From Paraburkholderia sp. BCC1884 (lineage in GTDB: Bacteria; Pseudomonadota; Gammaproteobacteria; Burkholderiales; Burkholderiaceae): DNA of 64,000 nucleotides. The position numbers and the translations under genes are program-made. The stretch covers positions 106,743 to 170,742 of the forward strand of contig NZ_CAAJGL010000044.1 of assembly GCF_900996225.1 (NCBI RefSeq). The letters run 5' to 3'. Below the pieces are notes generated by a model that was not told the origin of the DNA, did no database searches, and worked only from the letters and a program-made list of their open reading frames with translations. Positions 25,540 through 37,040 of this stretch are shown one piece after another. Numbering within the stretch: position 1 is the stretch's first letter; each line of letters begins with the position of its first letter.

Positions 25540-26622
25540 TCAGTCCGCGTCGCCGAGCGAGGCCAGCAACTCGGCCTGATGCTCGCTGACAAGCGCCGCG
25601 ATCAATTCGTCGAGATCGCCGTCCATGAGCGCGTCGAGGCGATACAAGGTGAGGTTGATCCGGTGATCCGTCAGGCGGCCCTGCGGGAAGTTGTAGGTGC
25701 GAATCCGCTCCGAACGGTCGCCGGAACCAATCAGGCTCTTGCGCGTGGCGGCTTCTTTCGCATGCTGTTCGTGCGACTGCTTGTCTTTGATGCGCGCAGC
25801 CAGCACCTTCAGCGCGCGATCCTTGTTCTTGTGCTGCGACCGGTCGTCCTGACATTCGACGACGATGCCCGTCGGCAAGTGGGTAACGCGCACCGCCGAA
25901 TCCGTTTTGTTAATGTGCTGGCCGCCCGCGCCCGACGCGCGGAACGTGTCGATACGCAGATCGGCCGGATTGATTTCGACTTCGCCGATTTCGTCCGCTT
26001 CCGGCATGACGGCCACCGTACACGCCGACGTATGGATGCGCCCCTGCGTTTCCGTGGCCGGCACACGCTGCACGCGATGACCACCCGACTCGAACTTGAG
26101 CTTCGAATACGCAGCCTCGCCGGCGATCCGCACGATCACTTCCTTGTAGCCGCCCAGATCCGACTCGCTTGCCGACATCATCTCGACCTGCCAGCGATTG
26201 CGTTCGGCATAGCGCAGATACATACGCAGCAAGTCGCCCGCGAACAGCGCCGATTCGTCGCCGCCCGTGCCCGCGCGGATTTCGACAAAGATGTTGCGGT
26301 CGTCGTTAGGGTCCTTCGGCAGCAGCATTTTCTGCAATTCGGCGCCGAGCTTTTCCATCCGCTCGCGGCCGGCGCGAATTTCCTCTTCCGCGAAATCGCG
26401 CATCGACGCGTCCGCCAGCAGTTCTTGAGCGGTGGTGGCGTCGTTCATCGCCTGACGCCACAGCGCGTAATGCTCGACCACCGGCCCGAGCTCCGCGTGT
26501 TCGCGCGTGAGCTTGCGGTATTGATCGAGATTCGAGGTGATGTCCTCGCGGCTCAACAGGTCGTTCAGTTCGGCCAGCCGGGTAGTGAGCTGGTCGAGCT
26601 TGCGTTGCATGCTCGTTTTCAT
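25540..26622 (-). CDS. prfA: Peptide chain release factor 1
   Basis: RF1 ends translation at UAA and UAG. The 360-residue protein carries the tripeptide anticodon P-A-T ([11 protein letters not shown], about 184-194) and the catalytic GGQ loop ([18 protein letters not shown], about 228-245), whose Gln is methylated by PrmC. Length is typical. An alternative start M5 exists (MKTSMQRKL); the first ATG is used here. It is 123 bases downstream of hemA and immediately upstream of prmC, the classic hemA-prfA-prmC arrangement. Confidence 0.98.
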   Translation of the reverse strand: MKTSMQRKLDQLTTRLAELNDLLSREDITSNLDQYRKLTREHAELGPVVEHYALWRQAMNDATTAQELLADASMRDFAEEEIRAGRERMEKLGAELQKMLLPKDPNDDRNIFVEIRAGTGGDESALFAGDLLRMYLRYAERNRWQVEMMSASESDLGGYKEVIVRIAGEAAYSKLKFESGGHRVQRVPATETQGRIHTSACTVAVMPEADEIGEVEINPADLRIDTFRASGAGGQHINKTDSAVRVTHLPTGIVVECQDDRSQHKNKDRALKVLAARIKDKQSHEQHAKEAATRKSLIGSGDRSERIRTYNFPQGRLTDHRINLTLYRLDALMDGDLDELIAALVSEHQAELLASLGDAD

Positions 26623-26745
26623 CGGACGGGATTCGGAGCGGACTCCGGAAAAGACGACGACTAGGGGAGTGGGCGGATGCCCTGGTCAGAAGCACGTCGC
26701 GGGCCACTGACGGGTGGCGCGGACAGCGCGGCGGTAATTGCGCCG

Positions 26746-28032
26746 CTAACGCTCCGTGGAGCCGGAGTGTTTGTAGAAACCGCCCATCAACTCGATGAGC
26801 TTGTCACGGTTCTCGCTGCTCGCACGATTGAGCGCGTGCGTGGGCCCGTGGATCAGCTTGTTGGTGAGCGACTGCGACAGTGCTTCGAGCACGGCGGCCG
26901 GATCGTCGCCGCGCGCCAGCATTTTCTGCGCGCGTTCGACCTCGGCGCGGCGCAGCACATCGGCCTGCGTATGCATATGGCGGATCACCGGCACGATGCT
27001 GCGCGCGTCGACCCATTGCATGAAATTCTGCACGCGCGTTTCGATGATCGCTTCGGCCTGCGCCACCGCGGCCTGCCTTGACGCATTGCCTTCGCGGACA
27101 ATCGCACCGAGGTCGTCGACGGTGTAAAGGAACACGTCTTCGAGCTGACCCACTTCCGGTTCGATGTCGCGCGGCACGGCCAGATCGACCATGAAAATCG
27201 GCCGGTGGCGACGCGCTTTCACGGCCCGCTCGACCGCGCCCAAACCGATGATCGGCAAAGTGGACGCGGTGCACGACACGATGATGTCGAATTCGTGCAT
27301 GCGCGAGGGCAGTTCCGACAGCGGAATGGCCCGGCCGTTGAAACGCTCGGCGAGCCGTGAACCGCGCTCGGCCGTGCGGTTCGCGACCACCAGTTCGCGT
27401 GGCTGCTGCGCGGCGAAGTGAGTGGCGCACAACTCGATCATTTCGCCCGCGCCGATGAACAGCACGCGCTGGTTCGACACTTTGTCGAAAATACGCTGCG
27501 CGAGACGCACGGCGGCCGCGGCCATGGAGACTGACTGCGCGCCGATTTCGGTGGTGCTGCGCACTTCCTTCGCCACAGCGAAGGTGCGCTGGAACAGCTG
27601 GTTCAGATAGGTGCCGAGCGCGCCGGCTTCGGAAGCGGTACGCACCGCATCCTTCATTTGTCCGACGATCTGGGTTTCGCCGAGCACCATCGAATCGAGA
27701 CCCGAGGCGACGCGGAATGCGTGGCGCACGGCTTCCGACTGCGGCAGCGCATAGACATGCGGCGCGAGTTCGCCGATCGGCAGATTGTGATACTGGGAAA
27801 ACCACTGGATCGCGGCTTCACGCGCGGCCTGGTCGTCGGTCGCGCAATAGAGTTCGGTGCGATTGCAGGTAGACAGAATCGCGGCTTCCGGCGCGGTACG
27901 GGCCGACGGCCCGAGCCAGATGCTTTTGAAGGTGTCCAGAGCAGGCTTGATCTGTTCGAGCGGAAACGCCACGCGTTCGCGCAAGGCGACAGGCGCAGTG
28001 TGGTGATTGATTCCGATCGTTAGAAGCTGCAT
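26746..28032 (-). CDS. hemA: Glutamyl-tRNA reductase
   Basis: HemA makes glutamate-1-semialdehyde from Glu-tRNA, the first committed step of haem synthesis by the C5 route. The 428-residue protein has [13 protein letters not shown] (about 7-19), the catalytic Cys56 in STCNRTELY, the family block [17 protein letters not shown] (about 110-126), an NADPH-binding Rossmann segment [12 protein letters not shown] (about 187-198), and the C-terminal dimerisation helix. It begins the hemA-prfA-prmC-grxD-ubiX series. The start [12 protein letters not shown] is the standard one. Confidence 0.98.
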   Translation of the reverse strand: MQLLTIGINHHTAPVALRERVAFPLEQIKPALDTFKSIWLGPSARTAPEAAILSTCNRTELYCATDDQAAREAAIQWFSQYHNLPIGELAPHVYALPQSEAVRHAFRVASGLDSMVLGETQIVGQMKDAVRTASEAGALGTYLNQLFQRTFAVAKEVRSTTEIGAQSVSMAAAAVRLAQRIFDKVSNQRVLFIGAGEMIELCATHFAAQQPRELVVANRTAERGSRLAERFNGRAIPLSELPSRMHEFDIIVSCTASTLPIIGLGAVERAVKARRHRPIFMVDLAVPRDIEPEVGQLEDVFLYTVDDLGAIVREGNASRQAAVAQAEAIIETRVQNFMQWVDARSIVPVIRHMHTQADVLRRAEVERAQKMLARGDDPAAVLEALSQSLTNKLIHGPTHALNRASSENRDKLIELMGGFYKHSGSTER

Positions 28033-28095
28033 TTGGGGGCACTATGGTTTAGCCCAATATTATAGCGTTTCCACGTTTCTGGCACTGTGGCCGGC

Positions 28096-28806
28096 TCAGC
28101 CCGCCTCCACCACGGCTTCCAGCGGAATCGCGTCCAGTTGGTAGCCGTAGCCGTAGAGCGGCGTCAGGCTGTAGCCGAGTTCGGGGCGCAACTGCAATTT
28201 GCTCCGGACGCGCGAAGCGTGCGTGTCGACGGTGCGCGACTTTACGTCACGTCGGCGCGACCAGACCGTTTCGAGGATCTGCGCACGCGATACGGGCCGC
28301 GACAGATTGCTGAACAACAGCAGCGCCAGACGGAATTCCTTCGGTGTTAGCTCGGCCGTCTGGCCGCGGAAGGTGACAGCGCAGTGCGCGGCGTCGAACG
28401 CGTAGCCGCCGATTACGTCGCGCCGGCGGTTGGGCGGTCGTCGTAGCCCGGCGCGGCGCAGGAGCGCGTTGACCCTGGCCAGCATTTCCGGGCCGCGCAC
28501 CGGTTTGCTCAGGCAGTCGTCGGCGCCGGCGTGCAGGGCGGCCACGACCTGGCTTTCGCGCGGCTGCGTCATGAGCACGATCACCGGCAGGTTTGGCAGG
28601 ATGGCGCGGGCATGTGGAATGACGTCTTCGGCGCAATGATCGCCGGCCCAGTTTTCGGTGATGAGGAGATCGAAAAACTCCTCCGCGGCGCGATCCAGGA
28701 ATGCTCGGCTCACCGTGAAATGCTGGCAGGCGTGGCCGCCAGCAAAGATCAGCCGGCCGATCAGTTCGGCGTGCCGCAGGTCCGGCTCGATAAGGGCGAT
28801 TCGCAT
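28096..28806 (-). CDS. OmpR/PhoB-type response regulator with a degenerate receiver
   Basis: A 236-residue two-domain protein: receiver (about 1-120) and winged-helix DNA-binding domain (about 128-228; ELTPKEFRLALLLFSNLSRPVSRAQIL and TVDTHASRVRSKL are typical). The receiver is atypical. The phospho-accepting Asp at the end of strand 3 is Glu51 (FDLLITENWAGD), and one of the acidic Mg-binding residues at the end of strand 1 is Pro8 (LIEPD). The switch Thr (VLMTQ) and the Lys (CLSKPV) are kept. Regulation by normal phosphotransfer is therefore doubtful. No histidine kinase gene is adjacent. It is downstream of nothing on its strand and divergent from the small membrane protein gene. Confidence 0.88.
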   Translation of the reverse strand: MRIALIEPDLRHAELIGRLIFAGGHACQHFTVSRAFLDRAAEEFFDLLITENWAGDHCAEDVIPHARAILPNLPVIVLMTQPRESQVVAALHAGADDCLSKPVRGPEMLARVNALLRRAGLRRPPNRRRDVIGGYAFDAAHCAVTFRGQTAELTPKEFRLALLLFSNLSRPVSRAQILETVWSRRRDVKSRTVDTHASRVRSKLQLRPELGYSLTPLYGYGYQLDAIPLEAVVEAG

Positions 28807-29010
28807 GGGGCGCTTTCAGCGTGGCAACGACCGAAGACCAGGCTTTTCCGTAAGGCTTACAACTTGCCTAACATCACCCCGACCCCTAAACTCAACCGCT
28901 ATGCGGAAAGCGCCGTGCTGAACTTCTATAGTTAATGAGACAAAAATGCTAGCTGTCCCTGCCCTTGGCGCCTATGAGACGAATCCGAAACTGCGCGAGG
29001 CTGACCGCTA

Positions 29011-29265
29011 ATGGGCTGGACCGGTGTGCTTGTGCTGGGTATGGCGATTGGCCTGGCGGGCTGGTGGCTGCATCCGCTGCGCCGCTCGAGCCGTGCCCGC
29101 TGGTGGGGGGCATTGCTGGCCGGATTGCTGGGCGCGGGTGTCGCCCGAATGGCCGGTAATGTGATTGGTCTTTTTCATGACGGTGATACGCTCGAATGGC
29201 CGGTATGCACGGCGCTCGCGTTGATCTCCGTTGCCGTGACGGTCGGCTTGCTTTCCCGTCGTTGA
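29011..29265 (+). CDS. Small membrane protein, possibly GlsB/YeaQ/YmgE-like
   Basis: An 84-residue hydrophobic protein with three likely membrane segments (about 4-20, 33-52 and 62-80) separated by basic and acidic loops (HPLRRSSRARWW, LFHDGDTLEW). The size, the Gly-rich helices and the topology recall the GlsB/YeaQ/YmgE stress-associated family, but key motifs are not clear enough to be sure. It starts 20 bases before, and in the same direction as, the aminopeptidase gene, which suggests an operon. Codon use matches neighbours, which supports it being real. Confidence 0.65.
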   Translation: MGWTGVLVLGMAIGLAGWWLHPLRRSSRARWWGALLAGLLGAGVARMAGNVIGLFHDGDTLEWPVCTALALISVAVTVGLLSRR

Positions 29266-29284
29266 ATATTTGCAGGTGACTCCG

Positions 29285-31099
29285 ATGAATGCCCGACTCC
29301 CCGAAACTTCTTCCATTCCCGAACGTCTCGCGACCTTGCGCAATGCCATGGCGAACGAAGGCGTGGCCGCTTATCTCGTGCCGTCGGCCGACCCGCACCT
29401 ATCCGAGTATCTGCCCGGGCGCTGGCAAGGCCGGCAATGGCTATCCGGCTTTACCGGCTCGGCCGGCACGCTGGTCGTCACCGCGGATTTCGCCGGCGTC
29501 TGGACGGACAGCCGCTACTGGGAGCAGGCCAACGCCCAGTTGGCCGGCACCGGTGTCCAGTTGATGAAAATGACGGGCGGCCAGCAGACCGTTCCGCATT
29601 TCGAATGGATGGCGCAGAACGTGCCGGCGGGCGGTACGGTTGGAGTCGACGGTGCGGTGCTCGGCGTGTCGGCGGCGCGGGCCTTGAGCCGGGCGCTGGA
29701 CGCGCACGGCGTGGCCCTGCGCACCGACGTCGACCTGTTCGACGCGATCTGGCCGCAGCGGCCGTCGCTGCCGGCTGCCGCCGTGTTCGAGCACGCTGCG
29801 CCGCATGCGAGCGTCGCCCGTTCGGAGAAGCTGGCGCAGATTCGCCGCGCGATGGCGGAAAAAGGCGCGCAGTGGCATTTCATTTCCACGCTCGACGACC
29901 TCGCATGGCTGCTGAATCTGCGCGGCGCGGACGTCAGCTACAACCCGGTGTTCGTGGCGCACGCGTTGATCGGTGAAGATCACGCGTCGCTGTTCGTCGC
30001 CGACGGCAAGGTGCCTCAGGCACTCGCCGATGCGCTTGCGCGCGACGCCATCAGCGTCGAGCCGTATGCGAAGGCCGCGCAGGCGCTGGCCGCATTGCCC
30101 GCCGGCAGCACGCTGCTGATCGACCCGCGTCGCATCACGTATGGTTCGCTGCAGTCGGTGCCATCCACGGTGAAGGTGGTCGAGGCGGTCAATCCGTCCA
30201 CGTTCTACAAGTCGCGCAAGACCGAAGCGGAAGCCGGGCACGTGCGCGAAACCATGGAGCAGGACGGCGCAGCACTGGCCGAATTCTTCGCGTGGTTCGA
30301 AGGTGCGCTGGGCCGCGAAACGATCACCGAACTGACGATCGACGAACGCCTGACGGCGGCGCGCGCGCGTCGGCCGGGCTTCGTGTCGCTGAGCTTCGCG
30401 ACCATCGCTGGCTTCAACCCGAACGGCGCGATGCCGCACTATCGCGCCACGAAGGAATCGCATTCGGTGATCGAAGGCGACGGCTTGTTGCTGATCGACT
30501 CCGGCGCACAGTATCTGAGCGGCACGACCGACATCACGCGCGTCGTTCCGGTGGGCAACATCAGCGAAGCGCAGCGCCGTGATTTCACGATCGTGCTCAA
30601 GGGCACGATGGCTTTGTCGCGCGCGCAATTCCCGCGCGGCATCCGCTCGCCGATGCTCGACGCCATCGCCCGTGCGCCGATCTGGGAAGCGGGTGCCGAC
30701 TATGGTCACGGCACCGGCCACGGTGTCGGCTACTTCCTGAATGTGCACGAAGGTCCGCAAGTGATTTCGCACTACGCGCCGGCCGAACCGTGGACCGCGA
30801 TGGAAGAGGGCATGATCACTTCCGTCGAACCGGGCATCTACCGGCCGGGCAAGTGGGGCGTGCGGATCGAGAATCTCGTGCTGAACGTGGCCGCCGAGCA
30901 GACCGAATTCGGCGACTTCCTGAAGTTCGAAACCTTGACGCTGTGCCCGATCGACACGCGTTGCCTCGACCTCACGCTGCTGCGCGAAGACGAGCGCGCG
31001 TGGCTGAACGCGTATCACGAGACAGTGCGTGCGCGTCTGTCGCCGCATGTGTCGGGCGAGGCCAAGGCCTGGCTGGAACTGCGCACGCAACCGATCTGA
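29285..31099 (+). CDS. pepP: Xaa-Pro aminopeptidase (M24B)
   Basis: A 604-residue aminopeptidase P of the long, three-domain type that removes N-terminal residues preceding proline. The C-terminal pita-bread domain keeps the dinuclear metal ligands: Asp in LLIDSGAQY, Asp in GTTDITRVV, His in GHGTGHGVGYF, Glu in SVEPGIY, and Glu in RIENLVL. Two N-terminal creatinase-like domains precede it. The start at ATG 29285 follows AGGTG at 29273-29277; a TTG at 29270 would add five residues. The HAD gene follows after 35 bases. The symbol is used for the family; the E. coli PepP is shorter. Confidence 0.9.
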   Translation: MNARLPETSSIPERLATLRNAMANEGVAAYLVPSADPHLSEYLPGRWQGRQWLSGFTGSAGTLVVTADFAGVWTDSRYWEQANAQLAGTGVQLMKMTGGQQTVPHFEWMAQNVPAGGTVGVDGAVLGVSAARALSRALDAHGVALRTDVDLFDAIWPQRPSLPAAAVFEHAAPHASVARSEKLAQIRRAMAEKGAQWHFISTLDDLAWLLNLRGADVSYNPVFVAHALIGEDHASLFVADGKVPQALADALARDAISVEPYAKAAQALAALPAGSTLLIDPRRITYGSLQSVPSTVKVVEAVNPSTFYKSRKTEAEAGHVRETMEQDGAALAEFFAWFEGALGRETITELTIDERLTAARARRPGFVSLSFATIAGFNPNGAMPHYRATKESHSVIEGDGLLLIDSGAQYLSGTTDITRVVPVGNISEAQRRDFTIVLKGTMALSRAQFPRGIRSPMLDAIARAPIWEAGADYGHGTGHGVGYFLNVHEGPQVISHYAPAEPWTAMEEGMITSVEPGIYRPGKWGVRIENLVLNVAAEQTEFGDFLKFETLTLCPIDTRCLDLTLLREDERAWLNAYHETVRARLSPHVSGEAKAWLELRTQPI

Positions 31100-31134
31100 G
31101 CGTCGCAATCCAACCCGTTGTCGACGGAGAGTGC

Positions 31135-31758
31135 ATGGGTATCAAGGCAGTGGTGTTCGATTTCGGCGGGGTGCTGATCGACTGGAGCCCCGAGTATCTG
31201 TATCGCCAGTTGATCCCTGACGAAACCGAGCGCCGCTGGTTTCTGACGCACGTCTGCTCGATGGATTGGGTGATCCGGCAAGACGGTGGCCAGCCGATCG
31301 CCGAGGCCACCGCCGAACTGATCGCGAAATTTCCCGATCACGAAGCGCTAATCCGCGCTTTCTACGAACGCTGGCACGAGATGGTGGCGGGCGTGCTGCA
31401 AGAGGGCGTGGCGATCATGGAAAAGCTCGAGGCGGCCGGCGTGCCGCTCTTCGGGCTGACGAACTGGTCGGCGGAAACCTTTCCGTATGCGTGGGAGCAT
31501 TACCCGGTGCTGCGGCGGTTTCGCGACATCGTCGTGTCGGGGCGGGTGGGGCTGGCTAAACCCGATCCGGCAATCTACGCGGCAATGCGCGAGCGGATCG
31601 AGGCGCAATTGCCCGGCATCGCGTCTGGCGAACTGGTTTTCATCGACGACAACCTGAAGAACATCGAGGCCGCAACGGCGCTCGGCTGGCATGCGGTGCA
31701 TCACACTAGCGCTGCACAAACGGAAGCAAAACTGCGCGAACTGGGATTGCCGGTTTAA
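31135..31758 (+). CDS. HAD-superfamily hydrolase (YihX/HAD-IA type)
   Basis: A 207-residue phosphatase-like HAD protein. Motif I is VVFDFGGVLIDW (nucleophile Asp9), motif II is LFGLTNWS (about 101-108), Lys in GLAKPDPAIY (about 138-147) is motif III, and VFIDDNLKNIEAA (about 166-178) is motif IV. The DFGGVL form resembles YihX, an alpha-glucose-1-phosphate phosphatase, but the substrate cannot be stated. The ATG at 31135 follows GGAGAG at 31126-31131. It is probably co-transcribed with the aminopeptidase gene, which ends 35 bases upstream. Confidence 0.9.
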   Translation: MGIKAVVFDFGGVLIDWSPEYLYRQLIPDETERRWFLTHVCSMDWVIRQDGGQPIAEATAELIAKFPDHEALIRAFYERWHEMVAGVLQEGVAIMEKLEAAGVPLFGLTNWSAETFPYAWEHYPVLRRFRDIVVSGRVGLAKPDPAIYAAMRERIEAQLPGIASGELVFIDDNLKNIEAATALGWHAVHHTSAAQTEAKLRELGLPV

Positions 31759-31812
31759 GCGCTAGCCGAGTTCGTTGAAGCGCCGTGCACGGTTGAACGA
31801 AGCGGCGGCGCG

Positions 31813-32934
31813 CTATTGCCCCAGCAGATTCTTCAACGCATTGCCGAGACCCTTCACTGTTTCGCCCGCGCCCTTCGCCACGCCTTCCACGCTCACGCCC
31901 AGCGACTTCGCGAACCCGGCGCCGAGCCGCTTCATCAGACCTTCCCGCACCGAGAATTTCGGGTCGCGCAAATTCCCATCCAGCTCGAAATGCAGCGTGA
32001 TATCGCCGTTGTGCGTCTTGAGCGCGGCGATCGCCGCCTTGGTCGGAATCGACATGAACGTGTCGAGCGGGTTATTGCTATCGGCGATTTGCAGATTGTG
32101 GATCGTCACCGTGCCCGGCGCGTGCAACTGATAGTTTTGCACCGTCGAGTCCACGGTCAGATCGACCGTGCCGCCTGTTATCTGCGCCTTCGCGCCGGCC
32201 TTTTTCAACAGATAAGGGTCGAGCATCACGATATCGATGCCATGCAGCTTGCTGCTGGTTTGGGAATCCCGGCTGGCGATCTTGATCCAGCCGCTGAACG
32301 AGACGGTGCCGGTGTGGGCTGGACCCTTGATCGAACCGGTGAGGTTCAGGTTGGTCGGCTCGCTGAGTTCGGGCAAATGCAAGTGTTCGACCGTCGCGTT
32401 GGCGTTGCTGACCGTCACCTTGAATGGTGGCGGCCCGACGGTCATATCGTAGAAATGAAAATTGCCCTGCTCGAAGCTGATGCGATCGATCAGCTTTTCG
32501 CGTGGCGTGGGCGCGGCAGCGCCGCTCGCTGGCGCATCGGCCTGGTTGACCGATTCGCGCAGGTTCGGCAGCAGATTGACCGAGCCGTCTTTGGTCCGTA
32601 GCACGGCCATGTCGAAGCCGCGCACCACCACGCTGCGGATATGGATGCGCCGCGCAATCAGATCGCGGATATCCGGTGTGAGCGTGATTTCGTCCGCGCG
32701 CAGTGGATCGCCCGCCGGCCAATCGGGCGGTGCCTTGAGCAGAACGTTGGTGAGATGAACCGAGGTGAGGCCGACGTCGATGCTGTCGGCGGTGCCCAGG
32801 GGGCCGAGCGCCGCGACGACGCGTGCCTTGATTTCGCGCTGCGCGAACTGCAGCACGCCGAGCGCGACGACGATCAGCAGCAGCACGACGCCGCCCACGG
32901 CAATGGTCCAGCGCTTGCCCTTCGACATCGCCAT
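31813..32934 (-). CDS. DUF748/AsmA-like envelope protein
   Basis: A 373-residue protein with one N-terminal membrane segment (about 9-29) and a long beta-rich periplasmic part. The block VVVRGFDMAVLRTKDGSVNLLPNL (in pieces, about 102-126) and repeats of short strands with SVHLTNVLL and ISFEQGNFHFYDMTV are typical of DUF748 and AsmA-like proteins, which are thought to handle lipids between the membranes. The C-terminal tail ends in an amphipathic Gly/Lys helix. No partner genes are adjacent. It is followed downstream by a convergent HAD gene. Confidence 0.82.
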   Translation of the reverse strand: MAMSKGKRWTIAVGGVVLLLIVVALGVLQFAQREIKARVVAALGPLGTADSIDVGLTSVHLTNVLLKAPPDWPAGDPLRADEITLTPDIRDLIARRIHIRSVVVRGFDMAVLRTKDGSVNLLPNLRESVNQADAPASGAAAPTPREKLIDRISFEQGNFHFYDMTVGPPPFKVTVSNANATVEHLHLPELSEPTNLNLTGSIKGPAHTGTVSFSGWIKIASRDSQTSSKLHGIDIVMLDPYLLKKAGAKAQITGGTVDLTVDSTVQNYQLHAPGTVTIHNLQIADSNNPLDTFMSIPTKAAIAALKTHNGDITLHFELDGNLRDPKFSVREGLMKRLGAGFAKSLGVSVEGVAKGAGETVKGLGNALKNLLGQ

Positions 32935-33020
32935 GCTTGCCTCCTCGTCACCGCGTTGTGCGCGGCGTGGCTATGGTCGGCCTATTCTCACTGGCCTTGC
33001 GCACAATGCGTGCACGAAAG

Positions 33021-33046
33021 GCCTGCCCATCTTTCGACGGGCAGGC
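33021..33046 (-). terminator. Possible terminator after ettA
   Basis: An 8-bp perfect stem GCCTGCCC/GGGCAGGC with a 10-base loop lies 16 bases past the ettA stop. The T-run after it on the minus strand is short (CTTTCG), so termination may be partial. Confidence 0.4.
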
Positions 33047-33061
33047 GAGCAAGCCGCAGTC

Positions 33062-34726
<1,665 letters not shown>

Positions 34727-35012
34727 TTGCTTGCAATAGACGTTGACGACGCCGGCCGCTCGATGCGGCCAACGCGTGGGTGGATGGGTAATCGGTGTTG
34801 TGGCCGGGTAGCGCGCCCGGCACCGGCCGGCGCGGCATCGGGCGCGGTATCGGACGCGACGACGCCCCGCGCACGGGCGGGTTCTTCAGATGGCATTGTA
34901 CTTCGGCAGGGCGGCGGAACGGCAGTGGCTGTCCGTTCGGCCAGGGCTCACCGGGGGCTCAGAGCCATTCGGCGACGCCGCCGTGGCGGGAGCAGGTGCC
35001 GCTGCGATGTTC

Positions 35013-36101
35013 TCAGTTCACCCGTCTTCCCGTCGCCGGATCGAAGAAGTGCAGATGCTGCGCGGGCAGTGCCACTTGCAGCGCCTCGCCCGCTTTGGGC
35101 CGATGCGCATGCGGCAGCCGCACCGTGACGTCGTGTTTGCCCCAGCGGCCGTGCGCGAGGTTGTCCGCGCCGAGCAGTTCGCAGGAATCGACGGTGAGCG
35201 TGGCGTGCGACGCATCCGCAAGACCGGGCGTCATGTGCTCGGGCCGGATGCCCAGGGTCCATTCGCGTCCGGCCGCGACTTCGCGGCCAATCGACACCGC
35301 ACCCGTCAGCGGCAGCGTCGGACCGTTGCCGGCCACTTCGAACACGGCGCCGTCGTCCGATACGCGCCCGTCCAGCAGATTCATCCCCGGCGAGCCGATG
35401 AAGCTCGCCACGAACACCGTGGCCGGCCGTTCGTAGACATCGGTCGGCGCACCGATCTGCTCGGCATGGCCCTTGTTCATCACGATCACGCGTTGCGCGA
35501 GCGTCATCGCTTCGATCTGGTCGTGCGTCACGTACAGGCTCGTGGTGGCGAGCCGCGCATGCAGACGCTGGATTTCGAGCCGCATCTGCACGCGCAGACG
35601 CGCATCGAGATTCGACAACGGTTCGTCGAACAGAAATACGGCCGGCTCGCGCACGATCGCGCGGCCCATCGCCACGCGTTGCCGCTGGCCGCCCGACAAC
35701 TCGCGCGGTTTGCGTTGCAACAGCGGTTCGAGTTCGAGAATCTGCGCGGCGCCCTGCACGCGCTGCGTGATCTGCGCCCGGTCGACGCCCGCGATTTTCA
35801 ACGCGTAGCCCATATTCTCGGCCACGCTCATATGCGGATAGAGCGCGTAGTTCTGGAACACCATCGCGATGTTGCGGTCCTTCGGCTCCAACTCGTTGAC
35901 CACCTTGCCGGCGATCGAAATGCTGCCTGCGGAGATGCGTTCGAGGCCCGCCACCATCCGCAGCAAGGTGGATTTGCCGCAGCCGGACGGCCCCACCATC
36001 ACGACGAACTCGCCGTCGGCGACGTCCACGTCGATGCCGTGCAACACGAACTGTTTGCCGTCGTAGGTTTTTTTAACGCCTTGCAGAGTCAGTGCAGCCA
36101 T
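35013..36101 (-). CDS. ugpC: sn-glycerol-3-phosphate ABC transporter, ATP-binding protein
   Basis: The ATPase of the Ugp importer for sn-glycerol-3-phosphate and glycerophosphodiesters. The 362-residue protein belongs to the MalK/UgpC group: Walker A GPSGCGKST (about 37-45), signature LSGGQRQRVAMGRAIVREP (about 134-152), Walker B FLFDEPLSNLDA (about 156-167), the switch His in THDQIEAMTLA, and a C-terminal TOBE-type regulatory domain. It lies 93 bases downstream of ugpE, last in ugpB-A-E-C on the minus strand. Confidence 0.95.
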   Translation of the reverse strand: MAALTLQGVKKTYDGKQFVLHGIDVDVADGEFVVMVGPSGCGKSTLLRMVAGLERISAGSISIAGKVVNELEPKDRNIAMVFQNYALYPHMSVAENMGYALKIAGVDRAQITQRVQGAAQILELEPLLQRKPRELSGGQRQRVAMGRAIVREPAVFLFDEPLSNLDARLRVQMRLEIQRLHARLATTSLYVTHDQIEAMTLAQRVIVMNKGHAEQIGAPTDVYERPATVFVASFIGSPGMNLLDGRVSDDGAVFEVAGNGPTLPLTGAVSIGREVAAGREWTLGIRPEHMTPGLADASHATLTVDSCELLGADNLAHGRWGKHDVTVRLPHAHRPKAGEALQVALPAQHLHFFDPATGRRVN

Positions 36102-36194
36102 GCCGTTTTAGCCTTTCGTCGTTGCTTGCCGCGTCGCGCGCGGTGTGTGTTTGTTCCGTTGCCTGGCGATGACCGCCGCGAGCTTTTGCGCCGC

Positions 36195-37040
36195 TCACTT
36201 TTCAGCATCCACGAGGCCGCGCACGAACCAGCGCTGCATCGTCAGCACGACTGCGAGCGGCGGCAGCATGGCGAGCAGCGTTGCGGTCATCACGAGATGC
36301 CATTCGGTGGCGGTGTCGCCCGAGGCGATCATGCTCTTGATGCCGACCACGGCCGTGGTGAGCGATTGCTGGCTCGTGATCAGGATCGGCCACAAGTATT
36401 GATTCCAGCCGTAGATAAACGTGATGACGAAAAGCGCGGCCATGTTCGTCCTGGACAGCGGCAAGACGATGTCCCAGAAGAAACGCATCGCGCCCGCACC
36501 GTCGATGCGCGCGGCTTCCATCAACTCGTCCGGTAGCGTCATGAAAAACTGGCGAAACAGGAAGGTGGCGGTGGCCGAGGCGATCAGCGGCAGCGTCAGA
36601 CCGCTATACGTGTTGCCCAGATGCATCGACGAGACGACTTGTACGGTCGGGAAGATGCGCACTTCTACCGGCAACATCAGCGTGATGAAAATCAGCCAGA
36701 ACGCCAGATTGCGAAACGGAAAACGGAAAAACACGATCGCGTAGGCGGAGATCATCGACACAGCGATCTTGCCGATCGAAATCACCAGCGCCATCACGAG
36801 GCTGTTGAACAGCATGCGGCCGAACGGCGCGGCTGCGTTGCCGCTGCCGTGCGACCAGACCGTTGCGATGTTCTCGAACAGATGCGTGCTCGGCACGAGC
36901 GACAGCGGCACGCTGAAAACCTCCTGCTCGCTCATGGTCGCCGCGCAGAACGCGACATACACGGGGAACACCACGATCACGACGCCGAGGATCAGCACCG
37001 CGTGGCAGAAGAGGTCGAAACCGCGACGGTTCTCGATCAT
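36195..37040 (-). CDS. ugpE: sn-glycerol-3-phosphate ABC transporter, permease UgpE
   Basis: One of two membrane subunits of the Ugp importer. The 281-residue protein has six predicted helices and the EAA-type coupling motif [25 protein letters not shown] (in pieces, about 173-197), which docks on UgpC. Its ATG overlaps the ugpA stop by four bases (ATGA), indicating translational coupling. The C-terminus is [13 protein letters not shown], close to the usual sugar-permease ending. Confidence 0.95.
   Translation of the reverse strand: MIENRRGFDLFCHAVLILGVVIVVFPVYVAFCAATMSEQEVFSVPLSLVPSTHLFENIATVWSHGSGNAAAPFGRMLFNSLVMALVISIGKIAVSMISAYAIVFFRFPFRNLAFWLIFITLMLPVEVRIFPTVQVVSSMHLGNTYSGLTLPLIASATATFLFRQFFMTLPDELMEAARIDGAGAMRFFWDIVLPLSRTNMAALFVITFIYGWNQYLWPILITSQQSLTTAVVGIKSMIASGDTATEWHLVMTATLLAMLPPLAVVLTMQRWFVRGLVDAEK

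Noticed and set aside
24832..26664. 610-codon plus-strand frame across prmC and prfA
   Set aside because: It is antisense to two well-supported genes and has no recognisable domain.
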